Of a stretch of DNA of 64,000 bases, positions 35,724 through 46,092 are shown one piece after another. The stretch is from NCBI GenBank assembly GCA_031841125.1, contig CM063106.1:43017806-43081805 (forward strand), given 5' to 3'. The DNA comes from Acanthococcus lagerstroemiae. Taxonomy: Eukaryota > Arthropoda > Insecta > Hemiptera > Eriococcidae. Every line of letters begins with the position of its first letter. The first letter of the stretch is position 1. The notes below the pieces were generated by a model that saw nothing but the letters and a program-made list of their open reading frames with translations, was not told where the DNA came from and did not search any database. The translations under genes were made by a program, and so were the position numbers.

Positions 35724-35895
35724 TAGGGCTCTATAGTTTCACCTGGGTATACTAAGCCACCATTTTGGTTCATACTGCGTCCGTCGATGCCGAATTGACT
35801 ACGCGTTACACTCCGCATAGTCGGATTCGGCATCCACGGGCGCAGTATGAACCAAAATGGCGGCTTAGTATACCCAGGTGAAACTATAGAGCCCT
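35724..35895. mobile_element. Near-perfect hairpin hAT MITE, 172 bp
   Basis: About 70 bp at each end are nearly perfect reverse complements, starting tagggctctatagtttcacc, separated by a short centre (about 35793-35825). An exact 8-bp direct repeat accatgac flanks it (35716-35723 and 35896-35903). The near-perfect arms indicate a recent insertion. Confidence 0.9.
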
Positions 35896-35903
35896 ACCAT
35901 GAC

Positions 35904-36671
35904 GTCATGAGAAAATGTGAGAACGTGAGAAGTGCGAAGTCGTTGCTGATCATATTGCCTAGGTGTAAAATAATGATCTGTGGTTATCTCATCTGTGATT
36001 CAGTTGAAAGTTGTTGGGAGGCATGTAGAGTTTACACAAACACATAATAGAAGCAACGAGCTTCCTCTGTTCACCCACAAGTGTAACGAGTGTAACAGCG
36101 GACTCGATACCTTAATAGGGTTATGGGCCTTTCGTGCGTTAAAATTTAATTTTTTAATGTCCTATTTGCGCCACTCGATTTATTTTATACATTTTTTCGT
36201 GTGCTAAACTATGCCCAGAAAGAAAGATTTGAAAAACGGCCTTGTAGAAGCCGAACCAGCTATGGATACAAGTGCAGAGAACGACGATCAGGAGGACCAC
36301 GTGTTGAGGGAAATGACTACAGAAACCAAAGCGTTTTGAAAAACGAATCAAATGATGCAGTACAGGCGATCCTGACGACGCAGCTCGCGTCATAGCATTC
36401 TCAAACGATTCACTTCTACTACTCTCCAACTCCTGGAAGAAGAGGGTAATACATCAGTTTGTTGTACCAAAGGTACGCAAAATTCGAGATACGCAAGCGA
36501 TGCGGTACATCAATGCATGGTAAGCACAGAAATTGGTGCATTGTTTAGTTGGTCAAAAACGGCCAATGCAGCATTCCGAACGTGGGTAATCACATATGGT
36601 TATCAGAAATTGTCTAAAAACATCCTCAAACATCGACAACGTTACTTGACATCTCGCCCATGACACTATGA
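35904..36671 (+). pseudogene. Possible DUF4806-like protein fragment in non-coding sequence
   Basis: The plus strand from 36210 reads MPRKKDLKNGLVEAEPAMD, an acidic stretch, then after a frameshift/stop (about 36340) continues with the TEIGALFSWSKTANAAF block (36521-36571) and about 25 further residues. The FSW..K.AF pattern recalls DUF4806, a domain common in insect transposon-associated proteins. The match is from memory and weak. Upstream (35904-36200) nothing is seen. Confidence 0.35.
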
Positions 36672-36800
36672 ATTTTAGGATTTATCTCTATATTTTCTAT
36701 CGGTGGAATAACTGGAATTATTTTATCTAATTCAGTTATTGATATTAATTTACATGATTCATATTATGTTGTAGCTCATTTTCTCTATGTATTACCAATA
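36672..36800 (+). pseudogene. NUMT: mitochondrial COX1 fragment
   Basis: Translation gives [20 protein letters not shown] followed by [15 protein letters not shown], which is the COX1 helix VIII-X region including the HDSYYVVAH motif (normally HDTYYVVAHFHYV). The second conserved His is changed (HFLYVLP). The fragment is about 129 bp, in one frame, and flanked by unrelated nuclear DNA. It is a nuclear copy of mitochondrial DNA. The Ile/Asn/Ser-rich translation fits an AT-biased insect mitochondrion. Confidence 0.88.
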
Positions 36801-36859
36801 CGACCCTATTCGATTTGTAAATGAATAATTCGAAGCGATCCTAGCTATGCCTGACATCG

Positions 36860-36990
36860 ACACTCAGGGCAAAAACAATAAGTTCGGCTACTCCTTCAGT
36901 TACAGAACCCAATTTATGAATGTAGTTTGCGGAGATATGCCCCATTCGGCGATGCCACAGGTTACCTTCTTTTTTTAGTATTTCAAGTTT
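36860..36990 (-). pseudogene. Copia-type GAG-pre-integrase fragment
   Basis: On the minus strand the sequence reads EGNLWHRRMGHISANYIHKL, the HRRxGH signature that precedes the Copia integrase core. It stops within about 30 residues. Its orientation matches the Copia-like zinc-knuckle fragment (40431-40810) and the Copia-type Gag (46507-47298), so these are probably pieces of one old element separated by later insertions. Confidence 0.6.
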
Positions 36991-37792
36991 CGATGGCGTT
37001 AACAGTCATTTACACATACGCGTGCGATTTCGATTCGTTTTATTTTTCGTAATTTTATAACAAATAGGATTAGCATTTCGATGGCTCAAAGGGAAAATGT
37101 AGTATGTCACTTTCTCAATGTTTTGAGATACAAGCAATTTAAGGTTGCATATAGAAAGAATTTTTCACTAAAACCTTTATCGAGATTAATAGTGTTATAA
37201 AGTACTCAACCAAAGTCTCTGCAATCGGCTAAAAATGGATTGTATGGAGTTTAACATGGCGGTTTACCTTTATTTCAAGTTTTATCAGAAGAGTCTGGAC
37301 ATACTGCATTTTCCCTGTTGAAGGTGGACATACTACATGTGTGAAGAATTTAAATTACCTGCCGAAATGTAGTATGTCCACCTTCATAATGCTGTAAAGC
37401 TTGAAAAAAGTTTCTAATAATGAAGAATATGTCCATCACCTTACTACATTTTCCATTTAGAGGAACGGAGCTCACAAAGTAGTATGTCCTTTGAAATAAA
37501 ACTTCGTTTTTCTGCTGAAAATACAATTATAATTCTATCCATTTCAAAGAAATAGACGTCAAATGAAATTTACAAGGAAAATGATAAAATTAAAGCATTA
37601 TAACAAATTAATTACTGATCATTAAGAAAAATTATCTCCTCTATCTCCTCCTCCAAACAAACATCTTCAAATACTGCAACATCTTTAATTTTCGCATTGG
37701 ATTCCAACGTTGTAAAAAAATCGGCATAATACTGGGGGATGACACCGTTTTTTAGTAGATCCATAAGATCTTTTTTTTTTTCGTAGAAATTT

Positions 37793-40174
37793 TCAATTTT
37801 TCAATGTATAATCTGGGTATATTGAGGCTTTCACGTCATCGATTGTTTTAATGATTGGTCGTTTCAATGCTGCGTTAATAGATGGCGATTTTCTTTTTCG
37901 TGTTGTACCGGTTAGCGATTGCAAAAACAGGATTTCTCTGAATTCGGACGAGTAATCATACGAAAATTTCACACTCGAAGAACCTTTTACGATCTGGAAG
38001 CGTTTAACTTTGAGCCAGTGGACCTTCTTATTTTCGGAATCTTTAGTCATCGAACTCAAGAGTGGAATTCCTTTAAAATTTAGGAAGTCCGAAAATTCCA
38101 TAAGTTTCACATCGTATGCACGAGGCTTTATTCGAGCTTCTTCGAATATAATCTTCATTTGAGCAGGAGTGTAAACTTTCCTGGAATGCAACTTACGCTC
38201 TATTGTTGCGTGCATACTATCACACTCTAGATAAGTGTGTCCAGATTCTAAATACGTGATGTCGATCTGTTCTAAATTTGGATGCTTATTTACGGCTAAG
38301 ATCATCATTGAAATGAATAGCTGTTCCGGTTTTGCGCTGCGCAGGTATCCGAAAAGGTCGCCAGTTTCGTTACACTGTCGGGTAATGCTTGAATATAATT
38401 GAACAGGCAGGTCCCGATTTCGTTACAACCCTTGGCGCCGTTACACTCGTCGTACAAATAACAAAATCCAGATCCAGTATTATCGTAGATTGTGAAGTTG
38501 AATAAGCTCAGTTTCCTTTTATAATATATCTGGCAGTCTCCAGCGAACGGAATTTGCAAATTAGCCTCCATGTCGAAAGTTATACAACGGTGCCATGCGT
38601 CTTTCCTAGCCATTTCAGTAGCTTTCAGGGCCAAAGACTGGGTTTCGAACTCTTTATGCTGCTGGTGGCATGCTACGAGTTGCTCAGAGTGACGAATACT
38701 AGTATCCTTCATCATTTCGCATAATGTACATGAATCTTTTTTTGGCTTGTAGAATGACAGCTCCGGTTCAAAAGATTGAAAAGCTCTGCGGTACACATTT
38801 TCTTTGACAGGCTCCAGTTTTAAAACATTTGTGCAATGCTCGACATATAACCGATACATCAAACTGATGTTCAATTCTGGTGATAAATACACTTTTTTTG
38901 TACTTTTACGGCAATAGTGAGATGGCACACGAGGGAAGGAATTTATGTGATTTCTCACCACAGCTAAATCTTCCGCTGGAGTAGCATTTTTCGGAGTAAC
39001 GCCAACTAAACCGTGAGTTTTTGGAATTAGAAAGCCATTCGAAGTCTTCTGCTTCATGACAGCATCAATTGTTCGGAACGATATTTGAAGTATAAAACAG
39101 AAGAACCGCTGACAAACTCGAACTTTTTCCATACCCGGTTTTGGTAAGCAATAGGAACGCGATACAGTTTTTGCTTTTTTTGCAACGTGTTTACGCGGTC
39201 GAGATCTTGAAATTGCATCTTCAAAAACATTTTGCGAAATGAACAATGGTGATTTACCAGATTGATAGTATTCGTTAAAGAGGCTGCGCTGAGATTCTTC
39301 GTCGAAATTTTCATGGCATTTAAACCGGCTACCGCAATGTTCCATAATCTAGGCGTTTTTTCACGCATTGTTTTCCCATTGCGACTTTCATATTCTTGGC
39401 CATGTATACGCTTCTTGTGTTGAAGATTTCTGAACCAAGTTTCGGGTTCTGCATTGTTTTTTCTGTTTCTTTGTTTTTTACGATGAGATTGCGAAGAACC
39501 AGCGCCGGTGACATTATCTGAGAACGAAAATATTAACATTAATATTTTATTATTATTGTTAATAATGGTCAAAATTTCTCTTTACATACCTGTTTGAACC
39601 GAATTTGTACTGGAATTGAGAGAAGTACTGGTTGTTGTATCGTTGGCAGCAAAATCAGACGAATCGGTAGTAGAAAACGACGAATTTGCAACAGAGACGA
39701 CGCTAGTGACATTATTATCTAAGAACGAAGATATTAACATTAATATTTTATTATTATTGTTAATAATGGTCAAAATTTCTAGTTACATACCTGTTTGAAT
39801 TGAATTTGTACTAAAATCGAGAGCGGTACGGGTTTCTGTAGTATCGTTGACAACCAAACTATTAGATGAATTGATACTAAAAAGCGATGAATTTGTAGCA
39901 GCGACGACGTTAGTGATATTATTATCTAAGAACGAAAATAGTAACAATAGGGCTATTAATATTATAATATTATTAATATTATTAGTAATACTGATCGAAA
40001 TTTTTAGGACGTACCTTCCTCAGTAGATGCTTCAGTGAGTATGACAATTTCGTACAATTCACCGCTCGAAACCTCGAAGGTTTCATCATTTAAAACAGTA
40101 CCAACTTGACTGCACTCATTATCAAGAAACACTACCTCTTCAAATAACTCATTTCTGGTGTTGCCTGTATCCAT
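37793..40174 (-). CDS. Transposase gene of the 3.37-kb element (spliced, with frame breaks)
   Basis: The apparent start at 40174 opens MDTGNTRNELFEEVVFLDNE. That exon ends at a GAAG|GTACGT donor near 40015. Two Ser/Thr/Asn-rich duplicated exons follow (about 39785-39930 and 39592-39720), each ending CAAACAG|GTATGT, and the main exon starts near 39520. The body has a Cys-rich N-terminal zinc region, CTLCEMM, ITFDMEANLQIPF (probable first Asp) and FSDTCAAQNRN (probable second Asp). A continuation carries LESGHTYLECDSMHATIE (37793-38308). Frame breaks occur near 39340-39355 and near 38310, both close to short A runs, so they may be consensus errors. The same protein family is widespread in insects and cnidarians as unannotated transposases. 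Confidence 0.75.
39505..39960 (-). repeat. Tandemly duplicated exon-intron unit in the transposase gene
   Basis: Units of roughly 190 bp repeat: intron text rich in attaacaataataataa, then ttcgttcttag, an exon beginning DNN(I/V)T, and an end STNS(I/V)QT plus donor GTATGT. Two complete units and the start of the main exon share the intron 3' end. The exon length difference reflects only small changes. Confidence 0.8.
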
Positions 40175-40430
40175 AATTACTCATTAATTATTAAATATTA
40201 TGAACATTCTTCACCAATTTCTCAAAAACTATTTTGATAACTGCACAATAACGGGACATACTGCCTTTTCGCAGGAATTCTTTTTTTGTTTTGGACATAC
40301 TACATTTGGTTTTTAGGCTTTTTGACCTACTTATGTGGTCAGCATCATCATGACGTCATTTTCAATCGAGAGATAGACAACAAACCTACCAAAATCAGTA
40401 AAAACCCCCAAAACGAAAATTTTGGACATA

Positions 40431-40810
40431 CTACATTTTCCCTTTGAGCCATCGATTTACAATAATCGAATTTTCTGTATACTTGATAAGTTTCGAGTGG
40501 AGCGAGTTCGAGTCAATGTACGCCGGTAAACGAAACACGACTTCATGCGCACTTAGTAATACCAGTTTGCGATTCAATTTCCTTTTTTTCGCAGTTTTGT
40601 TCAACGTGGGACAATCTCGGGCGATGTGACCGTATTGATGGCAACCACGGTTGAAAACACAGTTTCCCTGGGCGCGAGCAGTTAGTTTCGGAGTGAAAAT
40701 ATTCACCGCACTTGCGACACTGGACTGCTTCTTTTTCTCCTCTCGTCATACTTTTCAATTTTTGGCACTGCTCTTCTGTGTATTTCGCGGATAAAGGTTG
40801 CCAGTTCGAG
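40431..40810 (-). pseudogene. Zinc-knuckle gag/pol remnant
   Basis: It encodes CRKCGEYFHSETNC, a perfect CX2CX4HX4C knuckle, then after a frameshift a second knuckle CHQYGHIARDC. A further sequence runs to the edge of the 3.37-kb transposon and appears to continue past it at 37077. It is consistent with the Gag-protease part of the Copia-type element represented at 36860-36990 and 46507-47298. Confidence 0.6.
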
Positions 40811-40977
40811 TTATCGGGCTTCTTTTTTTTTCACATCAGTAACCGTGGACGTAGTTTTATCGTTTACATTTGAATGTTTTCGTTTTTCGCTTGTTGCCTT
40901 TTCGGTACCTTGTTTCAGTGGTGTGGCATTCGGATTCTGTTTCACTGATTCATGGTCTAATTGGAGGAAGCACGTCT

Positions 40978-41262
40978 TTACTTGCTCGTAGGTTTGCATA
41001 TCAACTTGCGACGCAATATTATTGTAGAATGCAAAATACGGCGTTGATGGATCGTATATTCCATAGATTTTTTACACGTGTAGCTGGGGTTACGGTTCTG
41101 GTATGTACATCCATTGGAATAAAATATGATCTCATCACCGGGCGCAAACGTAATTTCATTACTGACGAAATCATACAACATAGATGCAAATACATCGGCG
41201 CTTAGATCAGCGGCAGTTTCATCCCAGAAATAACAATGCGCAGTCCCATTTTTAACGAAAGA
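40978..41262 (-). pseudogene. Relic of a second QNRN-type transposase
   Basis: The minus strand reads CYFWDETAADLSADVFASML then IIFYSNGCTYQNRN. The block aligns with the second catalytic region of the neighbouring 3.37-kb element (FSDTCAAQNRN), but the presumed catalytic Asp is Asn here. The frame is lost after the motif. It is a distinct, older family member rather than a piece of that element. Confidence 0.65.
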
Positions 41263-41512
41263 AAAATATATTAATTAAACTAGTCTATCCACTGTAATAA
41301 TGAAGTAAACTAAGTACACATGATTGTTGTAAATGACCTGAGAAACACCGACAAGCTGCTAAGCAAAAAGTGGTTCTCAGTGTCATATTAAGAAAAAATA
41401 AAAATAAAAAATATCATTGTGCACACAATATAATTAGAACGTCAACAATAATACACAATAACATGATTATAAAAAAAAAAAAATTCCATGACCTGTTGAA
41501 TTTTGGTATACA

Positions 41513-41790
41513 TATAAGTTCTGGAAAATGAGTGGACACTCCGATGATGCGATGATGTTCTTTATTATAATATACACGAATCGATACGAAGTATTCACTA
41601 CTCTTACACGATGAGAACTGATCACACTCGAGAATTCGACAGCCGGTACACTATATACATGTTAGCGCGTGTATGTCTTATCGCATCAATACTGATAACT
41701 TACGAAATAATATACAACTTATAAACTAAAGACTGGTCATTACGCTCATGACTAAATGGACCTGTTGTGAACGATAGACTCGATCTTACA
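41513..41790 (-). repeat. 3' LTR of the gypsy element
   Basis: 278 bp, identical to the 5' LTR except one base in acttac(g/a)aaataa. It starts tataagttctggaaaatgag on the plus strand. Confidence 0.95.
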
Positions 41791-41878
41791 TCCCCCCTAC
41801 CAAGAGAGCAACAGGGCCTAACCTTTTAGAAACCCCTGTGCTCCGAGGAAACATCAGAGGGTGAAGATATAAATGGAA

Positions 41879-42845
41879 TCAATTTACTGATATGATAAAG
41901 CCGCGTGTTTTTTTTTTATTACCTACGTCAATGAGGAAAAGAGTATTTGACACTTGTTTTGAGATTGGATAGGGACCAATCCTTACCTCATCCAACTTTG
42001 CACGGTTTAGTTTATTTCCATTCTCTATGAATACAAGATCTCCTTCAGAAAAAATGTACACAGTAGATGAACTATCTAAGCGAGTTTTGTTTCTGTTGTG
42101 ATCAATTAGAGAATTTTGGAAAGCTATTTTTTTATCCTGAATGTGATTACTTGGTGTCTGAAGTTCGTGCGGTACTATTGAATTTATTTTGCCGTACATA
42201 AGATAGCTAGGTGCAAACTTTGTTACACTGTGAACTGTGTCATTATATTCTTTTATACATTGATGCGCAATATTTGCCCAACTCTTATTTTTGTTATTTC
42301 TTTCATTTATTCGACAGCGTATCCTATTGATCAATGTCTGATTCAATCTTTCATTAAGGCCATTTGAAGAGGCATTGTCAACCGCTGTTACTACATGTTT
42401 GATATATTTGGAATCGAGAAAATTATTGAATTCATCAGAAGTCAGACTCCCATATTGATCCGTTAATAACAAACCTATCGGATGTTCACCGCAAACACTA
42501 TTAATTAATTTTATAAACTCTGAGGTTGTCTGATGAGTGGAGGCCAGGATGAAAGCGTACCTTGTAAAATGGTCAACTAAAAGGTGCAAATAGCGTTTCG
42601 TTGACCGTCTGTCCCCAAAACACCCATGGTATCAAGGGACATGATCTGAAAAGGCTCCTTCGCTGGCCCAAGATGTCCTAAAAGGCCTTTTTCCTTTTTA
42701 ATCCTCGTTTTATTTTTTATGCAGACCTCACAAGTGCTGCAGGTATCTTCTATTAATTTGTACATGTTTTTAAAATAATAATGGGGTTGTATTATGTTAA
42801 TTAGATGCTTTATACCAATATGACCATAGTGTAAGTGGGTTTTTG
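41879..42845 (-). CDS. gypsy integrase (two frames)
   Basis: It integrates the cDNA copy. The N-terminal HHCC zinc module is split between frames: its His pair lies near 42815-42835, just beyond the RT frame, and CSTCEVC follows near 42740. The catalytic core has SLDTMG (first Asp), LLTDQYG (second Asp) and SNGLNERLNQ (Glu), with 35 residues between the second Asp and the Glu, a D,D35E core. Frame breaks lie near 42840 and in the tttt/gggg stretch near 42615. A C-terminal strand-rich domain (GDLVFIENG) ends at 41879. The three catalytic residues are all present. Confidence 0.88.
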
Positions 42846-44399
42846 TATCAATTTTTGTCCAAGAGATGTTGACAAATGTATTCGTGATTTGTTTCTCATA
42901 TTTTTATATTGGGTATTGATCCTATTTATAGTATCATTTTTAAATAATTTCTTTTGATCATTAATTATATCCTCGATAGTCAAAAGATTCACAGTACGAA
43001 AACAATCCTCCAGATTACATTCGTTAGGATTTAACACTGGATTTCGTGAGAGACTGTCTGCCTCTACATTCATAGCTCCAGGTTTGTATTGAATGCGGAA
43101 GTTGAACTGGAGCAAGTGATTCAACAAATCTCCCAGCTCCTCATCCGTTCTTGAGTTTATTTTTAGGTTTTCAAGGGGCTTATGGTCGGAAAAAATTGTA
43201 AAACTCCGTCCAAGTAGCCAGTACTGCCAATATTTTATTGCTTCGCGGATCGCGATGCATTCTATATATATCGCTTTCTTTTTCTTTTGATATTCATTCA
43301 GCTTCCTAGAAAAGTAAGCAACAGGTTTTTCAGACCCGTCTTCTTGGGGCTGCTTTAAAATCGCACCCACTCCCTCCAAACTGGCATCAGTATAAATGTT
43401 TATAGGTGAGTTTTTATTAAAGATTGCCAAAATAGGCGAAGACATTAAATAAGATTTGATGTTTTCAAATGCTGTCTGGCATTCATTTGTCCAGTTAAAT
43501 GAAACATTTTTTCTAAGTAGCCGATGAAAGGGTTCAAGCACTTTTGCTGTATTAGGGATATACTTGTGATAAAAATTTACCTTCCCTAAAAACTGTCTTA
43601 TATTTTTTTTTGTTGTGGGGTTAGGGAAATCACGTATAGCTTTCAAATTGTCCGTTAGTGGTCGCACTGTATCCCTGCCAATTATGTGGCCGAGATATTT
43701 TACTTCTTCCATTGCAAATTCACACTTGGAGAATTTTAGACGAAATCCTTCCTCTCGAATTGTCACTAAGAGGGTTTCAATGTGCTTTAAATGTTCCTCA
43801 AAGGTGTCCGAAAAAACGAGAATATCGTCAATGTAGTTTACGCGGAAACCTTGTAGATTTCGTTTCCTAATGATCCCTGCTAAGATTCGTTGAAATATTG
43901 CTGAAGCATTTTTTAAACCGTACGGTAAGCTTAACCACTGAAACTGACCACTCTGTGTTACGAAGGCCGTCTTCTGACGATCTTTTACCCTTATAGGGAT
44001 TGTCCAAAACGCCGAATTGATATCCATAGAAGAAAACCATTTCTTTCCCCGTGTCTGTATAATCAGATCATCAATCAATGGAAAGGGGTAGACCTCAGGC
44101 ACTAATAATTTGTTTAGCTCTCTAAAGTCTATACACATCCTCGTTTTTGTTTTTTTGTCTCCGTCCTTTTTATAGGCCAAGGTGACCGGAGAGGCAAACG
44201 GAGATGTAGACTCCTCAATGATTCCATTATTTAGTAATTCTGAAATTTGTGCTTCAATTTCCTTTTTGTCTTCATAAGAACAACGATATGGTTTTTTTGT
44301 TATGTACCTATTTTCTATTAATTTAATATTTGCTTCATAGTCCTTAACATGGCCTATGTCGAACTTGTCTTTTGCAAAAGATGAACCATGTTTGTCCAC
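42810..44399 (-). CDS. gypsy reverse transcriptase and RNase H
   Basis: 529 codons. RT occupies about residues 55-245, with FSSMD at Asp126 and VNYIDDI at Asp191/192. The thumb and connection follow. RNase H lies at about 330-460, with IYTDAS (Asp338), IYIE (Glu380) and FSDHK (Asp405). It enters from the protease frame across a run of 14 A residues in sense (44411-44424), where the reading frame changes; this could be a programmed shift or a miscounted homopolymer. Clearly Ty3/gypsy by the order RT, RNase H, integrase. Confidence 0.93.
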   Translation of the reverse strand: MDKHGSSFAKDKFDIGHVKDYEANIKLIENRYITKKPYRCSYEDKKEIEAQISELLNNGIIEESTSPFASPVTLAYKKDGDKKTKTRMCIDFRELNKLLVPEVYPFPLIDDLIIQTRGKKWFSSMDINSAFWTIPIRVKDRQKTAFVTQSGQFQWLSLPYGLKNASAIFQRILAGIIRKRNLQGFRVNYIDDILVFSDTFEEHLKHIETLLVTIREEGFRLKFSKCEFAMEEVKYLGHIIGRDTVRPLTDNLKAIRDFPNPTTKKNIRQFLGKVNFYHKYIPNTAKVLEPFHRLLRKNVSFNWTNECQTAFENIKSYLMSSPILAIFNKNSPINIYTDASLEGVGAILKQPQEDGSEKPVAYFSRKLNEYQKKKKAIYIECIAIREAIKYWQYWLLGRSFTIFSDHKPLENLKINSRTDEELGDLLNHLLQFNFRIQYKPGAMNVEADSLSRNPVLNPNECNLEDCFRTVNLLTIEDIINDQKKLFKNDTINRINTQYKNMRNKSRIHLSTSLGQKLIQKPTYTMVILV

Positions 44400-44862
44400 C
44401 AGATCAAAGATTTTTTTTTTTTTTCGGCATCAAGGTGCCCTGTTTTTAGTTTAAATTCCTCGATGGGAATGAACTCATTCCAATTTACTAACATAGGAGA
44501 ACTTGTGTAATTATGATTAGTAGGTGGGTTTAGACACTTGATAGGTTTTTGGGATATTTTAGCATTTTCATCTTGGCAGAGCCTGAATTTTAAGATGCTA
44601 TCTAAACCTAATAAAATGTCATATTTGAAATCTCTCCTCTCAACCACAAAGAAACGAGTTTTCTGTTCAATATCAAACACTTTCATTTTTAAGTACACTA
44701 TTCCTAGCAACTCATCTGCTCCGCTCATCGTCTTATATGAAAATCTTTTTTTATAGGCATTGTATTCATTTTTTATTTTCATTAAGAATTTTGAATTTAT
44801 CAATGTTATATTGGCACCTGGGTCATACAGTGCCTGAGCTTTAAGATCTTCGACGATTGTAC
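44354..44862 (-). CDS. gypsy aspartic protease
   Basis: The frame includes ALYDPGANITLINSKF, matching the retropepsin D-S/T-G active site with Pro in the middle position, and later DILLGLDSI, the I-L-G-x-D flap-side motif. It cleaves the Gag-Pol polyprotein. It is in a different frame from the Gag ORF upstream, which ends at 44863, and from RT downstream. DPG instead of DSG/DTG is unusual but is seen in some gypsy groups. Confidence 0.8.
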
Positions 44863-46052
44863 TTAATTTGATGAGCGGCGGGATTGCGAGTTTTTTTGAT
44901 TAGTAACTTCCTGATTAAAGAAATCCTCCATTTCAGTATTATTAGCAAGACGTATATTTTTTTCTTTATCCTTCTCGGATTTTTGTAATTTCCATTTATT
45001 CCTGCATTCGCTCTCAGTGTGTGTCCTTTGATATCCTAATTTTTCACATACAGGGCAAAATTTATTATCCCTATTACTTTTATCATAATTTTGTGAGTAA
45101 GGCTTTCCTTTAGATTCATTTTGTTTACTATGATTTTTAAAATCTTTATTAATGTTGCTGCTGTTCCTCGGAGCGGGGTGATTTTCACCAAGTCGGCCAA
45201 GTTCGGCGAGAAGTTTCCCAAACGTATCAATAGTTTTTCTATTAATTTTTTGTTGAACAGACATGGGCAATCCTATTACTGTTAATCCCACACGTGACTT
45301 TTCCGTAAGTTCAGAATCGGCATCAATTAACAAATTCATTTTTTTGATAGCATATTCTGAAAATGAGGTTCCACTTAGCCATTTATAATTAGTAGCGTAC
45401 CATATTTCAGACCAACCTTTTTCATTGAATGCTTCCAAAAACTTTGAACTCCAATCTTCCCAGGTGTCTTCCCCAGAGAGCTTCCAGTTTGCTTGGAACC
45501 ATTCCGCTGGCGAACCTTCGAGAAAAAGGCGAAGAGCTTCCACACGCTGGTTTGTATCAATTTTTAGGCGATCACAGTCGGCAACAAAAGTACGTAGCCA
45601 GACTCCGGCATTCTGTTTTATGCCGGTAAATTTTTCCACCACCATATCCTTTGTGATACTCTGAAGAGAACGCTTTTTTCCGATGATTCGAATCTGTCAG
45701 GAGCAGGGAAGACTTCTTGTGACAATGATTCTTCCAAAAACCACTCCTCGTAGACCGGATTTCCTTCATTATCGAAATAAATTTTTGTCATATCCTCAGA
45801 AAGTGTAACCAAAACTCGACGGAACTGACCACGCGTTTTTATTGTCTTAATTGCATTCTTGATTGCAGGTAACTTTGCTAGTTCTGTGTGCGATGTTAAG
45901 AGGTATTTATCTTTTGGAAAGAGATAGATTTCATCTTTACCTTCGATTTGTAAAGAGCGAACCGCGAGCGCAGAAGTTTTCGGGTTCGTTGTTGCTTCGG
46001 CAGATATCATGAATTGAACTTTCATTTTGAACACTTCAATGGAGTTACTCAA
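44863..46052 (-). CDS. gypsy Gag (two overlapping frames)
   Basis: The first frame (46052-45618) begins MSNSIEVFKMKVQFM. The second (45645-44863) carries the capsid-like domain with LRLFLEGSPAEWFQANW and a degenerate zinc knuckle (FCPVCEKLG..THTESEC). The switch between frames lies near 45650-45690, close to a six-base A run, so it may be a consensus error. The product packages element RNA. Confidence 0.8.
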
Positions 46053-46092
46053 TCGCGAAAGCGGAAAATCGTTATGAATTTAAGTATCGATT

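Larger units (their letters stand above)
37082..40451 (-). mobile_element. Autonomous-type DNA transposon, 3.37 kb, TCGA target duplication (Sola-like)
   Basis: The terminal inverted repeats start tggctcaaagggaaaatgta and extend about 27 bp perfectly. The 4-bp palindrome tcga flanks both ends (37078-37081 and 40452-40455). The motif ggacatactacattt or close variants occurs at least nine times near the two ends (for example 37097-37110, 37297, 37325, 37366, 37478, 40253, 40291 and 40423), the kind of subterminal array a transposase binds. The minus-strand gene inside encodes a transposase with CxxC and SDxCxxQNRN motifs. A 4-bp duplication and this type of protein suggest Sola, but I could not confirm the superfamily. 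Confidence 0.85.
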
